Positions 51,935 through 59,856 of a stretch of 64,000 nt of DNA are shown piece after piece (the stretch's first letter is position 1; each line of letters begins with the position of its first letter). The notes under the pieces were generated by a model that was given only the letters and a program-made list of their open reading frames with translations, was not told the DNA's origin and did no database searches. Both the position numbers and the translations under genes were made by a program. Source of the stretch: Pedobacter cryotolerans. GTDB taxonomy: Bacteria > Bacteroidota > Bacteroidia > Sphingobacteriales > Sphingobacteriaceae. The stretch spans positions 205,258 through 269,257 of the forward strand of contig NZ_SWBO01000002.1 of the NCBI RefSeq assembly GCF_005116475.1, given 5' to 3'.

Positions 51935-53320
51935 ATGAAATTAACCATTTGGGGTGCTGCACAGCAAGTAACAGGCAGTATGCATTTGTTACAAACTGAA
52001 AATTATAACATTTTAATAGACTGTGGTTTAGATTACGAAAAAGGAACTTACCAGGAAGAAAATGAATTTTTTCCGTTTGATCCGAGTACAATTGATGTGG
52101 TAATTTTAACACATGCACACATCGATCATTCTGGAAATTTACCCACTTTGGTAAGGTTAGGTTTTGCCGGACAAATTCTCTGTACCCCTCCTACAGCAGA
52201 TTTAACAGAAATATTGTTATTTGATTCAGTAAATATCTTTTTAAGTAAGCAAAAGAAAAAACCAAAAAGAGGCAGAGGTAATTACGGTCCTAAGCCGTTG
52301 TATTTACAAAGAGATGTTATGGAAACTGTAGATCGCTTTGTAACTATCGGATTTAATAAGCCCTTTAAAATCAATGGCAGTATCGAACTAACATTTATCC
52401 CGGCAGGACATTTATTAGGTGCTGCAGCGGCTGTAATTAGCATTAATGAAAACGGAATTACTAAAAAAATAGGTTTTACAGGCGATGTTGGCAGGAAGAA
52501 TTACCCTGTTTTGGTTGACCCTGAACCATTGCCACCTTTAGATTATTTGGTTAGCGAATCTACCTACGGCGGCAGGTTTCACAGTAAGGACAAAACACTT
52601 GAAGATACCTTAATTGAAACAATTAAAGAAACCTGTATTAAAAGTCCAGGCAGGTTAATTATCCCTGCTTTTAGTATTGGAAGAACACAATCGCTGGTGT
52701 TTACCTTAAATCAAATTTTTAGTAAGGGTTTATTGCCACCAGTTCAAATATTTGTAGATAGTCCGTTGGCAAATTTCGCTACAGATATCTATAGAAAACA
52801 CCATCAACTGGTTAATGAAGAGGCAAAAACTTTTTACCAAACCAAAGGTGATGAATTTGATTTCGAAAATTTAGTATATGTTCAGGATAGAAAAGAAAGT
52901 GAATCGGTAATGAATTACTTAGAACCTTGTATTATTATTTCATCGGCAGGAATGCTAGAAGGAGGAAGAATTCAGGATCATCTTTACCACAACATACAAA
53001 ATTACTATTGCACAATTTTATTTATAGGTTATTGCGCTAAAGGAACTTTAGGAGATCGACTTTTAAGAGGCGATCCAATTATTAGATTGCGTAATAGAGA
53101 TTTGATGGTATATGCTACCATTAAAAAAACTGACCTATTAAGTGGACACGGAGATCATCAAGATTTAGTAGATACCGTGAAACAACAAGACTTGCAAAAA
53201 CTAAAAAATGTATTTTTAGTTCATGGCGAAACTAAAAGCATGGATGCTTTAGCTCAATCATTAACAGAAGAAGGTTACCACGTTGTTAAACCAATTAAAG
53301 GCGAAACAATAGAATTATAA
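51935..53320 (+). CDS. MBL-fold beta-CASP ribonuclease/exonuclease family protein
   Basis: A 461-residue protein of the CPSF/YSH1-like branch. The MBL domain has H60-x-H62-x-D64-H65 (LTHAHIDHSG) and FTGDVGRKNYPVL; the beta-CASP insert has SIGRTQSLVFTLN and SPLAN, IIISSAGMLEGGRIQDHL (the conserved SAGM), and the RMMBL C-terminus has LSGHGDHQDLVDTV and FLVHGETKSMDAL. The family processes RNA, and many bacterial members are 5'-3' or endonucleases. Its last 6 bases overlap the next gene on the other strand. Confidence in the family is high; the substrate is inferred. Confidence 0.95.
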   Translation: MKLTIWGAAQQVTGSMHLLQTENYNILIDCGLDYEKGTYQEENEFFPFDPSTIDVVILTHAHIDHSGNLPTLVRLGFAGQILCTPPTADLTEILLFDSVNIFLSKQKKKPKRGRGNYGPKPLYLQRDVMETVDRFVTIGFNKPFKINGSIELTFIPAGHLLGAAAAVISINENGITKKIGFTGDVGRKNYPVLVDPEPLPPLDYLVSESTYGGRFHSKDKTLEDTLIETIKETCIKSPGRLIIPAFSIGRTQSLVFTLNQIFSKGLLPPVQIFVDSPLANFATDIYRKHHQLVNEEAKTFYQTKGDEFDFENLVYVQDRKESESVMNYLEPCIIISSAGMLEGGRIQDHLYHNIQNYYCTILFIGYCAKGTLGDRLLRGDPIIRLRNRDLMVYATIKKTDLLSGHGDHQDLVDTVKQQDLQKLKNVFLVHGETKSMDALAQSLTEEGYHVVKPIKGETIEL

Positions 53321-53653
53321 CACTAAATAAACATAAAATTTTGCGTCTCTAACAGGCTGACCTTTTATCGTTAGTATCTCTCCTTTATTATCTCTTAGTG
53401 GTTTGATGACAAAAGGTTCATCAGATTTTTGAGACTCGGCAAATGCGATATTTAAACGGTCGATAAAAGTATCAGCTTTTACACGCCATTTTTTATCCAT
53501 GTACCAAAAATAAGCGAAAGTTTTTTTGGTATCTCCTTTTAGTTTACCATCTAACCTAACAATACCTAAATTTGCTTTTAATAATGGTTCTACAGCTTTT
53601 TTATAAAAGGTTTTAAAATCTTTAAATTCTGGAATTACGTTAACTTCACTCAT
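53315..53653 (-). CDS. Conserved hypothetical protein
   Basis: A 112-residue cytoplasmic protein with no known motif. It has an alpha-helical start (EFKDFKTFYKKAVEPLLKANLG), a beta-rich middle (TFAYFWYMDKKWRVKADTFIDRLN) and ends KFYVYLVL. The last codons overlap the tail of the beta-CASP gene by six bases, convergent. The composition and the balanced secondary-structure pattern favour a real gene. It is followed upstream by the DUF4199 gene with a 68-base gap. Confidence 0.65.
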   Translation of the reverse strand: MSEVNVIPEFKDFKTFYKKAVEPLLKANLGIVRLDGKLKGDTKKTFAYFWYMDKKWRVKADTFIDRLNIAFAESQKSDEPFVIKPLRDNKGEILTIKGQPVRDAKFYVYLVL

Positions 53654-53721
53654 CTTTTTAATTTTAGCGCAATTTACATCATTTCTACAAAACGCATGTA
53701 ACGCCTTTTATTTTTTATTAT

Positions 53722-54258
53722 TTACCCCGCTTTAAGTTGATTGTCTTTTCTTTTCAAAATCAATGCGCTAAACAAAGTAATAATTAATCCGACTGGAAAA
53801 ATTTCTATATAAGTAAATGCTACCACAATGGCAGGATTTTCATATAACTTGTTCATTTGCTTTAAACTGGCAATTTGCTCATTTATTTCAATAACTGACA
53901 ATTCTTTGTTCGCTTCAATTTTTGCAATTGAATCTGCAGTCATTAACTCCATAAAATTTGGGAGAAAATTATAATAAACTACCAACCAGGTTACAACGTA
54001 TAATGTAGATGCAATTAATGTAATTAATATCCCGATGTTAAATGCTGTTTTAAATGAAATTAAACCATTGTTGTAATGATCACGGTAGTTTTTAATAGCG
54101 ATAAATATAGTTGAAAAGGCAATAATCATGGAAGAAAAACCAAGAACCATGTTACCCTCAAAATCTTTTGATTGGTAACATTTGATCATGCTAACCGCCA
54201 TAAACGTACTTACAATTAAACCGGCCAATAGGCCAAAAATTAAAATATTCCTTTTCAT
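53722..54258 (-). CDS. DUF4199 membrane protein
   Basis: A 178-residue protein with four membrane helices (about residues 4-22, 39-55, 74-96 and 146-168) and a long loop between the third and fourth (NFMELMTADSIAKIEANKELSVIEINEQI). This is the standard DUF4199 layout, found almost only in Bacteroidota, of unknown function. It lies downstream of a LuxR-type regulator gene on the same strand, a pairing often seen in this phylum, so the regulator may control it or sense its state. Confidence 0.9.
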   Translation of the reverse strand: MKRNILIFGLLAGLIVSTFMAVSMIKCYQSKDFEGNMVLGFSSMIIAFSTIFIAIKNYRDHYNNGLISFKTAFNIGILITLIASTLYVVTWLVVYYNFLPNFMELMTADSIAKIEANKELSVIEINEQIASLKQMNKLYENPAIVVAFTYIEIFPVGLIITLFSALILKRKDNQLKAG

Positions 54259-54347
54259 AATAAAAAAATTATGGTGCTAAGTAACTCATCATTTCAATAA
54301 TCTCATTCATACTTTAGGATGATTTTTAAAAATTATAGATTTTAAAA

Positions 54348-54815
54348 CTAAAGTATGATGGCCGACTTTTTAGCCATTTCAATTGCCTGCGTTCTTCGTT
54401 TTACATTTAATTTTGAAAACAATCTACTGATATGAGTTTTTACCGTATTTAGTGAAACAAATAGGTTTTCTGAAATTTCTTGATTACTTAAACCTTGAGC
54501 CATTAATTGTAAAACTTCTAATTCTCTTTTACTTAAACCCAATTGTAAGATGAGCTTTTCATTAGGTTTAAAATTGTTAGAATTACTCAAAAATTTATTT
54601 TTTTCTAAGATAATTGTGGTGGTTTTTGGCTTGGTTAGTTTAAGGGCAATCCAAATTCCAAGACTTGTAAATAATAAAGCAGTAGCGCTTGCGTAAATTT
54701 CGAAAGAATAGTTTGCAACTAAAAACTGGTATTCTATCCATTTTAACAAGCCAAACAATACCGCAAATGCAACGGAGTAATAGATAAGCTGCCTGTTTTT
54801 TGAAGATAGCATCAT
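54348..54815 (-). CDS. Membrane-anchored LuxR-family transcriptional regulator
   Basis: A 155-residue protein. Two membrane helices (about residues 11-26 and 36-58) anchor it; the C-terminal LuxR/GerE helix-turn-helix spans about 90-150 with GLSKRELEVLQLMAQGLSNQ, VSLNTVKTHISRLFSKL and INVKRRTQAI-type residues. There is no receiver domain. Such membrane-tethered HTH proteins are common beside DUF4199 genes in Bacteroidota. It is followed by the DUF4199 gene on the same strand, with 89 bases between them. What it senses is unknown. Confidence 0.92.
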   Translation of the reverse strand: MMLSSKNRQLIYYSVAFAVLFGLLKWIEYQFLVANYSFEIYASATALLFTSLGIWIALKLTKPKTTTIILEKNKFLSNSNNFKPNEKLILQLGLSKRELEVLQLMAQGLSNQEISENLFVSLNTVKTHISRLFSKLNVKRRTQAIEMAKKSAIIL

Positions 54816-54821
54816 AACATT

Positions 54822-55205
54822 TTACAAAACCATTTTATTAAATAATTCGTTCAAAGTTTCATCAGCATTGCTACAAAAACCCGGATGTACTTTTGAGGCC
54901 TGCACAACTGTACTTCTGGTAGCCGTTAACCACCTAAAACGAGAAGCTAAATCTAACTGACCAATTGCTCCTGCTTCTTTCCCTCCACAACAAATTTTTT
55001 CTATGGAACTTAAATTTGATTGTATTACTTCTGCTTCAACTTCGCATGCAAAAGCGGCTAAGCGAGTTAGGTTCACTTCGAAAATACATTTTAAAAATTT
55101 TTGCTTTGCGCAAAATAGAATTACACCAACATTTATAAATTCTTCACGCTCTACCCTAGGCACAACGCGAATGATTGCGTACTCAAATAAGTGCCTGTTT
55201 TGCAT
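54822..55205 (-). CDS. DUF3037 protein, overlapping the HipA-like kinase gene
   Basis: A 127-residue protein from the ATG at 55205 (133 residues if the ATG at 55223 is used). It starts MQNRHLFEYAIIRVVPRVERE, followed by FINVGVILFCAKQKFL, the DUF3037 signature. The reading frame overlaps the end of the HipA-like gene by 23 bases in a different frame, so translation is coupled. DUF3037 and this HipA-like kinase almost always occur together, but no biochemical role is known. One hypothesis is that the smaller protein regulates or is modified by the kinase, as in toxin-antitoxin pairs. Confidence 0.88.
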   Translation of the reverse strand: MQNRHLFEYAIIRVVPRVEREEFINVGVILFCAKQKFLKCIFEVNLTRLAAFACEVEAEVIQSNLSSIEKICCGGKEAGAIGQLDLASRFRWLTATRSTVVQASKVHPGFCSNADETLNELFNKMVL

Positions 55206-55980
55206 TTTGTGCTTCTTTAACAAAAACCTCCGAATGGCTAATTCTTGTGTTTAAAAATAGAGCGTAGGCCTGTCTTTGGGCTTCGCTGCTGCTAAAAATA
55301 TCTTCATTTAACCATTCATCAGGTATTAAATTTAAAACCTCATTAATAAATGCTGGAGTTAAAATAGATTTGAATTGTTGATCAACTTTCTCTAAGTCAT
55401 CAGCTTGTGCTAATAAAACATGATCTTTTACTAAAACAAATGGGCGTTTAGCTTGCTCTTCCCAATTTTGCCATGAGTGGTGAAAATATAATGATGCACC
55501 ATGATCTATTAACCATAGTTCTTTGTGCCAAATAAGCATATTGGTATTTCTTGCTGTACGATCCATGTTGGTCAGTAAGCAATCTAACCAAACAATTTGA
55601 GCTGCTAATAGTGGGTCTATCTTAGTAACTGTGGCGTCAAAAGTTATTGCACCAGTTAAATAATGCAAAGCCAAGTTTAAACCCACGCTAGCTTTTAGTA
55701 AGTCTTGTATTTCTTCATCAGGCTCGGTTCTTCCAAATGCTTCATCTAAATTAGCAAAAACAACTTCAGGCACTTTTAAACCTAATTTACGGGCAATTTC
55801 AGCACCAATAATTTCAGAAATTAAAGCCTTATGCCCTTGTCCTGCTCCTCTAAATTTTAATACATATAAAAAATCATCATCTGCCTCTGCAATGGCAGGC
55901 ATAGAGCCACCTTCACGCAATGGTGTTACGTATCGGGTTACATTTACCGTTCTTAAATTTAAAGGCTGTAGATTATCCAT
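55183..55980 (-). CDS. HipA-like Ser/Thr kinase family protein (HipA_2)
   Basis: A 265-residue protein resembling the kinase core of HipA/PI4K. Key positions are visible: VLKFRG with Lys42 (ATP), NMDRTARN with Asp140 and Asn145 (catalytic), and LWLIDHG with Asp159 (metal). It is much shorter than HipA (about 440), lacking its N-terminal subdomain and C-terminal extension, and matches the HipA_2 family. The DUF3037 gene follows with a 23-base overlap. HipA phosphorylates glutamyl-tRNA synthetase and causes persistence, but this family need not share that target. Confidence 0.88.
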   Translation of the reverse strand: MDNLQPLNLRTVNVTRYVTPLREGGSMPAIAEADDDFLYVLKFRGAGQGHKALISEIIGAEIARKLGLKVPEVVFANLDEAFGRTEPDEEIQDLLKASVGLNLALHYLTGAITFDATVTKIDPLLAAQIVWLDCLLTNMDRTARNTNMLIWHKELWLIDHGASLYFHHSWQNWEEQAKRPFVLVKDHVLLAQADDLEKVDQQFKSILTPAFINEVLNLIPDEWLNEDIFSSSEAQRQAYALFLNTRISHSEVFVKEAQNAKQALI

Positions 55981-56024
55981 GAGCTAATCAAATGTAGAAA
56001 AATAAAATTGTTATGATATAAAAA

Positions 56025-56050
56025 AAGCATCCCAACAGTTTGGAATGCTT
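56025..56050 (-). terminator. Terminator of the DUF4397 gene
   Basis: On the minus strand, aagcattcca and tgggatgctt (with a G-U pair) are followed by seven T, 21 bases beyond the stop codon at 56071. Confidence 0.8.
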
Positions 56051-56070
56051 TAAAGTATTTTTTTTGCAAT

Positions 56071-56772
56071 TTAGTTTTGTTGTATTACATGAAATTTAGC
56101 TGTGGTAGTTGTTGCTGCATCAAACCAAATGGTATAAATTTTACCTGAAGTAAAATTTGTTGCTGGTATTGGAACTGATATTCCTGAATTAACCACACTA
56201 ACCTGTAATGCAGCAGTAGCATCTAAAACTAAATAGCCATTTGTATTTGCATTCCCAAAACTCAAACCATTTACTAAAGCCGTATTATCTGCTAATGACA
56301 CATTTAAAGTGTTGTTTAATGCAGGTGCCAAATTAACGAACCTAACCTTTATTTTACCAGCAGCAGGAGCCGTTTGATCATCCGAAAAACCATTCATTCT
56401 TGCTGTTCCAGACTGATCAACATAATAAAATACTGTATATGATAAATCTGTATTTAAAATTGCCTGGAGTGCTACAGAAACCGCAGTAGAACCAGCGTTC
56501 CTGAAAGATATAACTGAATTACCCGCTTTTAAAGTTAAATAAGGACTTGTTTGTGCATAAGCGACAGCTGCAGTAGTTAATTTTGTGTCGTTTTGATAAA
56601 AATCTTGCGCATTTGAACCTGAAACCGTATTTGTTACGCTCATTTTTGCATTACCATATTCAATTGGTTCGATTTCCTGTTCTACATCTTTTTTACAAGA
56701 AGATAATAACACGGCAAAAGCACTTAAGGCAATAAGTACAAATGCTCGCTTTTTGTTAATAAAAGTTTTCAT
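56071..56772 (-). CDS. DUF4397 lipoprotein
   Basis: A 233-residue lipoprotein (signal ending VLLSSCKKDVEQ, lipobox Cys26). The mature part has two beta-rich DUF4397 repeats: MSVTNTVSGSNAQDFYQND near residue 45, and KIKVRFVNLAPALNNTLNVSL near residue 135 followed by ALQVSVV. These repeats are common surface-anchored domains in Bacteroidota and other bacteria with no set function. It is transcribed away from the PorV-like gene, leaving a 244-base AT-rich promoter gap. Confidence 0.92.
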   Translation of the reverse strand: MKTFINKKRAFVLIALSAFAVLLSSCKKDVEQEIEPIEYGNAKMSVTNTVSGSNAQDFYQNDTKLTTAAVAYAQTSPYLTLKAGNSVISFRNAGSTAVSVALQAILNTDLSYTVFYYVDQSGTARMNGFSDDQTAPAAGKIKVRFVNLAPALNNTLNVSLADNTALVNGLSFGNANTNGYLVLDATAALQVSVVNSGISVPIPATNFTSGKIYTIWFDAATTTTAKFHVIQQN

Positions 56773-57016
56773 AGGGTGTTTATTCTAATGTGTTAAGTAA
56801 TAATAAAATTCAAATTTACTCATAATCAAAATATTAAACAACCTAAAGTGTATTTAGATTTCATTTTTCACATCACTTCATAACCTTAGTTGATAGTATT
56901 AAGAAAAATATTTTACTATAAAATTAAATTCTTTATTAATAGTTAAAAATAAAATTAAATTTTGTTTTTATTTGAAATTGTTTTTGAGTTTAAGTAAATT
57001 GGTTTTACCTAAACTT

Positions 57017-57826
57017 ATGAAAACCTTTATTAAACTCTCTATTTTACTGTTATTTAACTGTAGCTATTACGCTGTAGCACAAACTAATTTTGGACCACGC
57101 CTAACTGCCATGGGTAATAACGGAGCCGCCGTTAAAGATATTTGGAGTACTGAAGCTAATGCAGCCGGAATTACTGGAATTAATTTACCAACTATTGCTT
57201 TAAACTACACTAAATACTTATTAGATAACGAGTTAAGCAAACAAGCAATTTCATTTGTTCTACCTTTAAAAAATAATTTTTTAGGAGTAAGTTTTCAACG
57301 ATATGGCATTACCCAATACAACGAGATTAAGGGTGGTTTAGCTATTGCGAAAAAATTTGGCGATAATTTATCTCTATCGCTAAAAGGAAATTACCATCAA
57401 ATCAGTATTGCAAATTATGGCGCCACAACAGCTTTATCTGTTGATGTTGGCGCTATGTACAAATTAAATGAGCAATTAACATTTGGTTTTTACATCAATA
57501 ATCCAGCTGTTCAAAAATATGGTTCAAATCAGGTTCAAAAAATAATACCTACAGTTTTTCATCTGGGCAGTGCTTATTATGCAACTGATAAATTATTGTT
57601 AGCATCAACTTTAAGCAAAGATTTACATGCTGGTATAGATTTTAGCTTGGGTATTGATTATAAAATTATCGATTTAATAAGCCTAAGAGCTGGTTTAAGT
57701 GTAAAACCCTTTAAACATTATGCTGGCTTTGGTATTAACTACCGCAAATTAATGGTTGATTTTGCTGTAGAAAACGATCCAAATTTAAATTACAATCCTC
57801 AAATTGCTTTGGCTTATGCGTTTTAG
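57017..57826 (+). CDS. PorV/PorQ-like outer-membrane protein
   Basis: A 269-residue protein from the ATG at 57017, which starts a clear signal peptide (MKTFIKLSILLLFNCSYYAVAQ). The frame is open to a TTG at 56972, but that would give an unnatural N-terminus. The mature part begins FGPRLTAMGNNGAAVKDIWSTEANAAGI, typical of the PorV/PorQ/FadL-like type IX secretion family, and continues as a beta barrel. It overlaps the next gene by 11 bases, so it is part of the HhH/ComEC operon. A direct link to DNA uptake or type IX secretion is not shown. Confidence 0.85.
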   Translation: MKTFIKLSILLLFNCSYYAVAQTNFGPRLTAMGNNGAAVKDIWSTEANAAGITGINLPTIALNYTKYLLDNELSKQAISFVLPLKNNFLGVSFQRYGITQYNEIKGGLAIAKKFGDNLSLSLKGNYHQISIANYGATTALSVDVGAMYKLNEQLTFGFYINNPAVQKYGSNQVQKIIPTVFHLGSAYYATDKLLLASTLSKDLHAGIDFSLGIDYKIIDLISLRAGLSVKPFKHYAGFGINYRKLMVDFAVENDPNLNYNPQIALAYAF

Positions 57827-59852
57827 TATCCTAACCTTACTAATTGTATGGGGTATTTGTGCAAAGGCACAAACTCAAGAAGATATATTAATTAAGGATT
57901 TGATTGAAAGTATTGCAGAAAATTTAGCTGATGATTTCGATTTATCTGAACTGCAAGACAGGCTTACTTATTACAGAAAGAGACCAATTAATTTAAACAA
58001 TACTAATCCCGAAGAATTAAAGACATTATTTTTCCTCTCTCCTATTCAAATTAGCAATATTTTCACCCATATTAAAACCAATGGAAAGTTTATTGATGTT
58101 TTAGAACTGCAAAGTGTTCCAGAATTTGACATAGAAACCGTCAATAGATTATTACCATTTGTAACCTTAAATCAACAAGATTTAGTAGATAAAATTACAC
58201 TCAGGAACATCCGAGTTTTGGCAGATAATGACTTGGTTCTGAGAATTGGTAGCGTTTTAGAAAAACCAAAAGGTTTTACAGATTTACCTGGAAGCAGATA
58301 TTTAGGCACACAAGAAAGATTTTTGTTGAGATATCGTTATGATTATTCAAATCGAATTTCTGCATCTTTTATTGCAGAAAAAGATGCTGGTGAAACTTTT
58401 ATTAAAGGCGAAAAACAAGTGCTTTTTGATTATCAATCATTTCATATTGGCATTTACAATACTGGCAAGTTCAAAAAGATTATTTTAGGAGATTACTCCT
58501 TGCAATTTGGGCAAGGTTTAACTTTGTGGACTGGTTTTTCTTTTGGTAAAGCGCCCGATGTGGCAACTATTGCAAAAAGAGATGTGGGCTTAAGAGCTTA
58601 CACATCGGCTAATGAATATTCATTTTTAAGAGGTTTTGCAACAACTGTTCAGCTTAGTAAAAATATCGAGTTTACACCTTTTGTTTCATTTAGAAATTTA
58701 GATGGTAGTTTGAGTTTAGACGAGAATGGAAATGAAGTTTTAGAAAACATCAATGAAACTGGTTTACATAGAACACAAACAGAAATCAAGAATAAAAACA
58801 GTGTCGGCCAGCAAGTATACGGAGGTGTTATACAATATCAAAAAGACAATTTAAGTATTGGCGCAATTGGCTATCACTCTAAATATAGTAATGCATTTAT
58901 TACTGGCGACCAGCTTTATAGACGAAACAATTTTGTTGGCAAGAGCTTAACAAATATTGGTTTAAACTATAACTACACTTACAAAAATATTTACTTTTTT
59001 GGCGAAGCTGCAAAAAGTTTAACCAGTGGTTTAGCTTATTTGAATGGCGCATTAATCAGTTTGTCATCAAAAGTATCGGCTGCTGTTTTACACAGAAATT
59101 ATCAATCCAATTACCATAACTTTTTTAATCAAGCAACTGCAGAAGCTAGTGAAGCTTTTAACGAAAAAGGATTATATATAGGATTAAACATTAATCCTAC
59201 AAAAGCATGGAATTTATCATTTTATGCCGATTATTTTAAATTTCCATGGTTAAAATTTAGAATTGATGCCCCATCTGACGGATATGAAATTTTAAGTCAG
59301 CTTACTTACACACCTACAAAAACATTTAAAGCTTTTGTAAGATATAAAAGTGAGCTAAAACAACAAAACACTGATTTGGATGTTCCAATTAATTTTTTAG
59401 ATAATGTAAAAAGAGAATCATATAGAGCTGATGTAAGCTGGCGATTGAGTAAAACAATCAGATTTCAAAACAGAGTTGAAGTTTCACAATTTAAAAAAGG
59501 TGTTGACAATGCAGAATTCGGATATATGATTTATCAAGATGCAAGTTATGTACCTAGCCTTTCAAAATTAAGTGGAAACATACGAATTGCCTATTTTAAT
59601 ACACCATCATTTAACAGCAGAATATATGCTTACGAAGATGACGTACTGTACAATTTTGCTTTTGCCATGTACAACGGAAATGGTATTAGAACGTATGCTA
59701 ATCTTAAATACAAACTTCTTAAAAAGTTAGATGTATGGGCAAGATATGCCTTGTTTTTATATAAAGATGTTGAAACCGTAGGTTCAGGCTTAGATGAGAT
59801 TGCTGGCAACAAAAAAACTGATGTAAAACTCCAAATCAGATATCAGTTTTAA
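57816..59852 (+). CDS. Helix-hairpin-helix outer-membrane barrel protein (ComEA-like N-terminus)
   Basis: A 678-residue protein from the ATG at 57816 (an upstream TTG at 57804 is unlikely). A signal peptide (MRFSILTLLIVWGICAKAQ) is followed by a ComEA-type helix-hairpin-helix region at residues 58-116 (INLNNTNPEELKTLFFLSP then FIDVLELQSVPEFD). From about residue 130 to the end it is rich in alternating aromatic strands and ends in LQIRYQF, the terminal signature of an outer-membrane barrel. It lies four bases before comEC and overlaps the PorV-like gene, so it may present or move DNA across the outer membrane. This is an inference from domain order and context. Confidence 0.85.
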   Translation: MRFSILTLLIVWGICAKAQTQEDILIKDLIESIAENLADDFDLSELQDRLTYYRKRPINLNNTNPEELKTLFFLSPIQISNIFTHIKTNGKFIDVLELQSVPEFDIETVNRLLPFVTLNQQDLVDKITLRNIRVLADNDLVLRIGSVLEKPKGFTDLPGSRYLGTQERFLLRYRYDYSNRISASFIAEKDAGETFIKGEKQVLFDYQSFHIGIYNTGKFKKIILGDYSLQFGQGLTLWTGFSFGKAPDVATIAKRDVGLRAYTSANEYSFLRGFATTVQLSKNIEFTPFVSFRNLDGSLSLDENGNEVLENINETGLHRTQTEIKNKNSVGQQVYGGVIQYQKDNLSIGAIGYHSKYSNAFITGDQLYRRNNFVGKSLTNIGLNYNYTYKNIYFFGEAAKSLTSGLAYLNGALISLSSKVSAAVLHRNYQSNYHNFFNQATAEASEAFNEKGLYIGLNINPTKAWNLSFYADYFKFPWLKFRIDAPSDGYEILSQLTYTPTKTFKAFVRYKSELKQQNTDLDVPINFLDNVKRESYRADVSWRLSKTIRFQNRVEVSQFKKGVDNAEFGYMIYQDASYVPSLSKLSGNIRIAYFNTPSFNSRIYAYEDDVLYNFAFAMYNGNGIRTYANLKYKLLKKLDVWARYALFLYKDVETVGSGLDEIAGNKKTDVKLQIRYQF

Positions 59853-59856
59853 CAAT

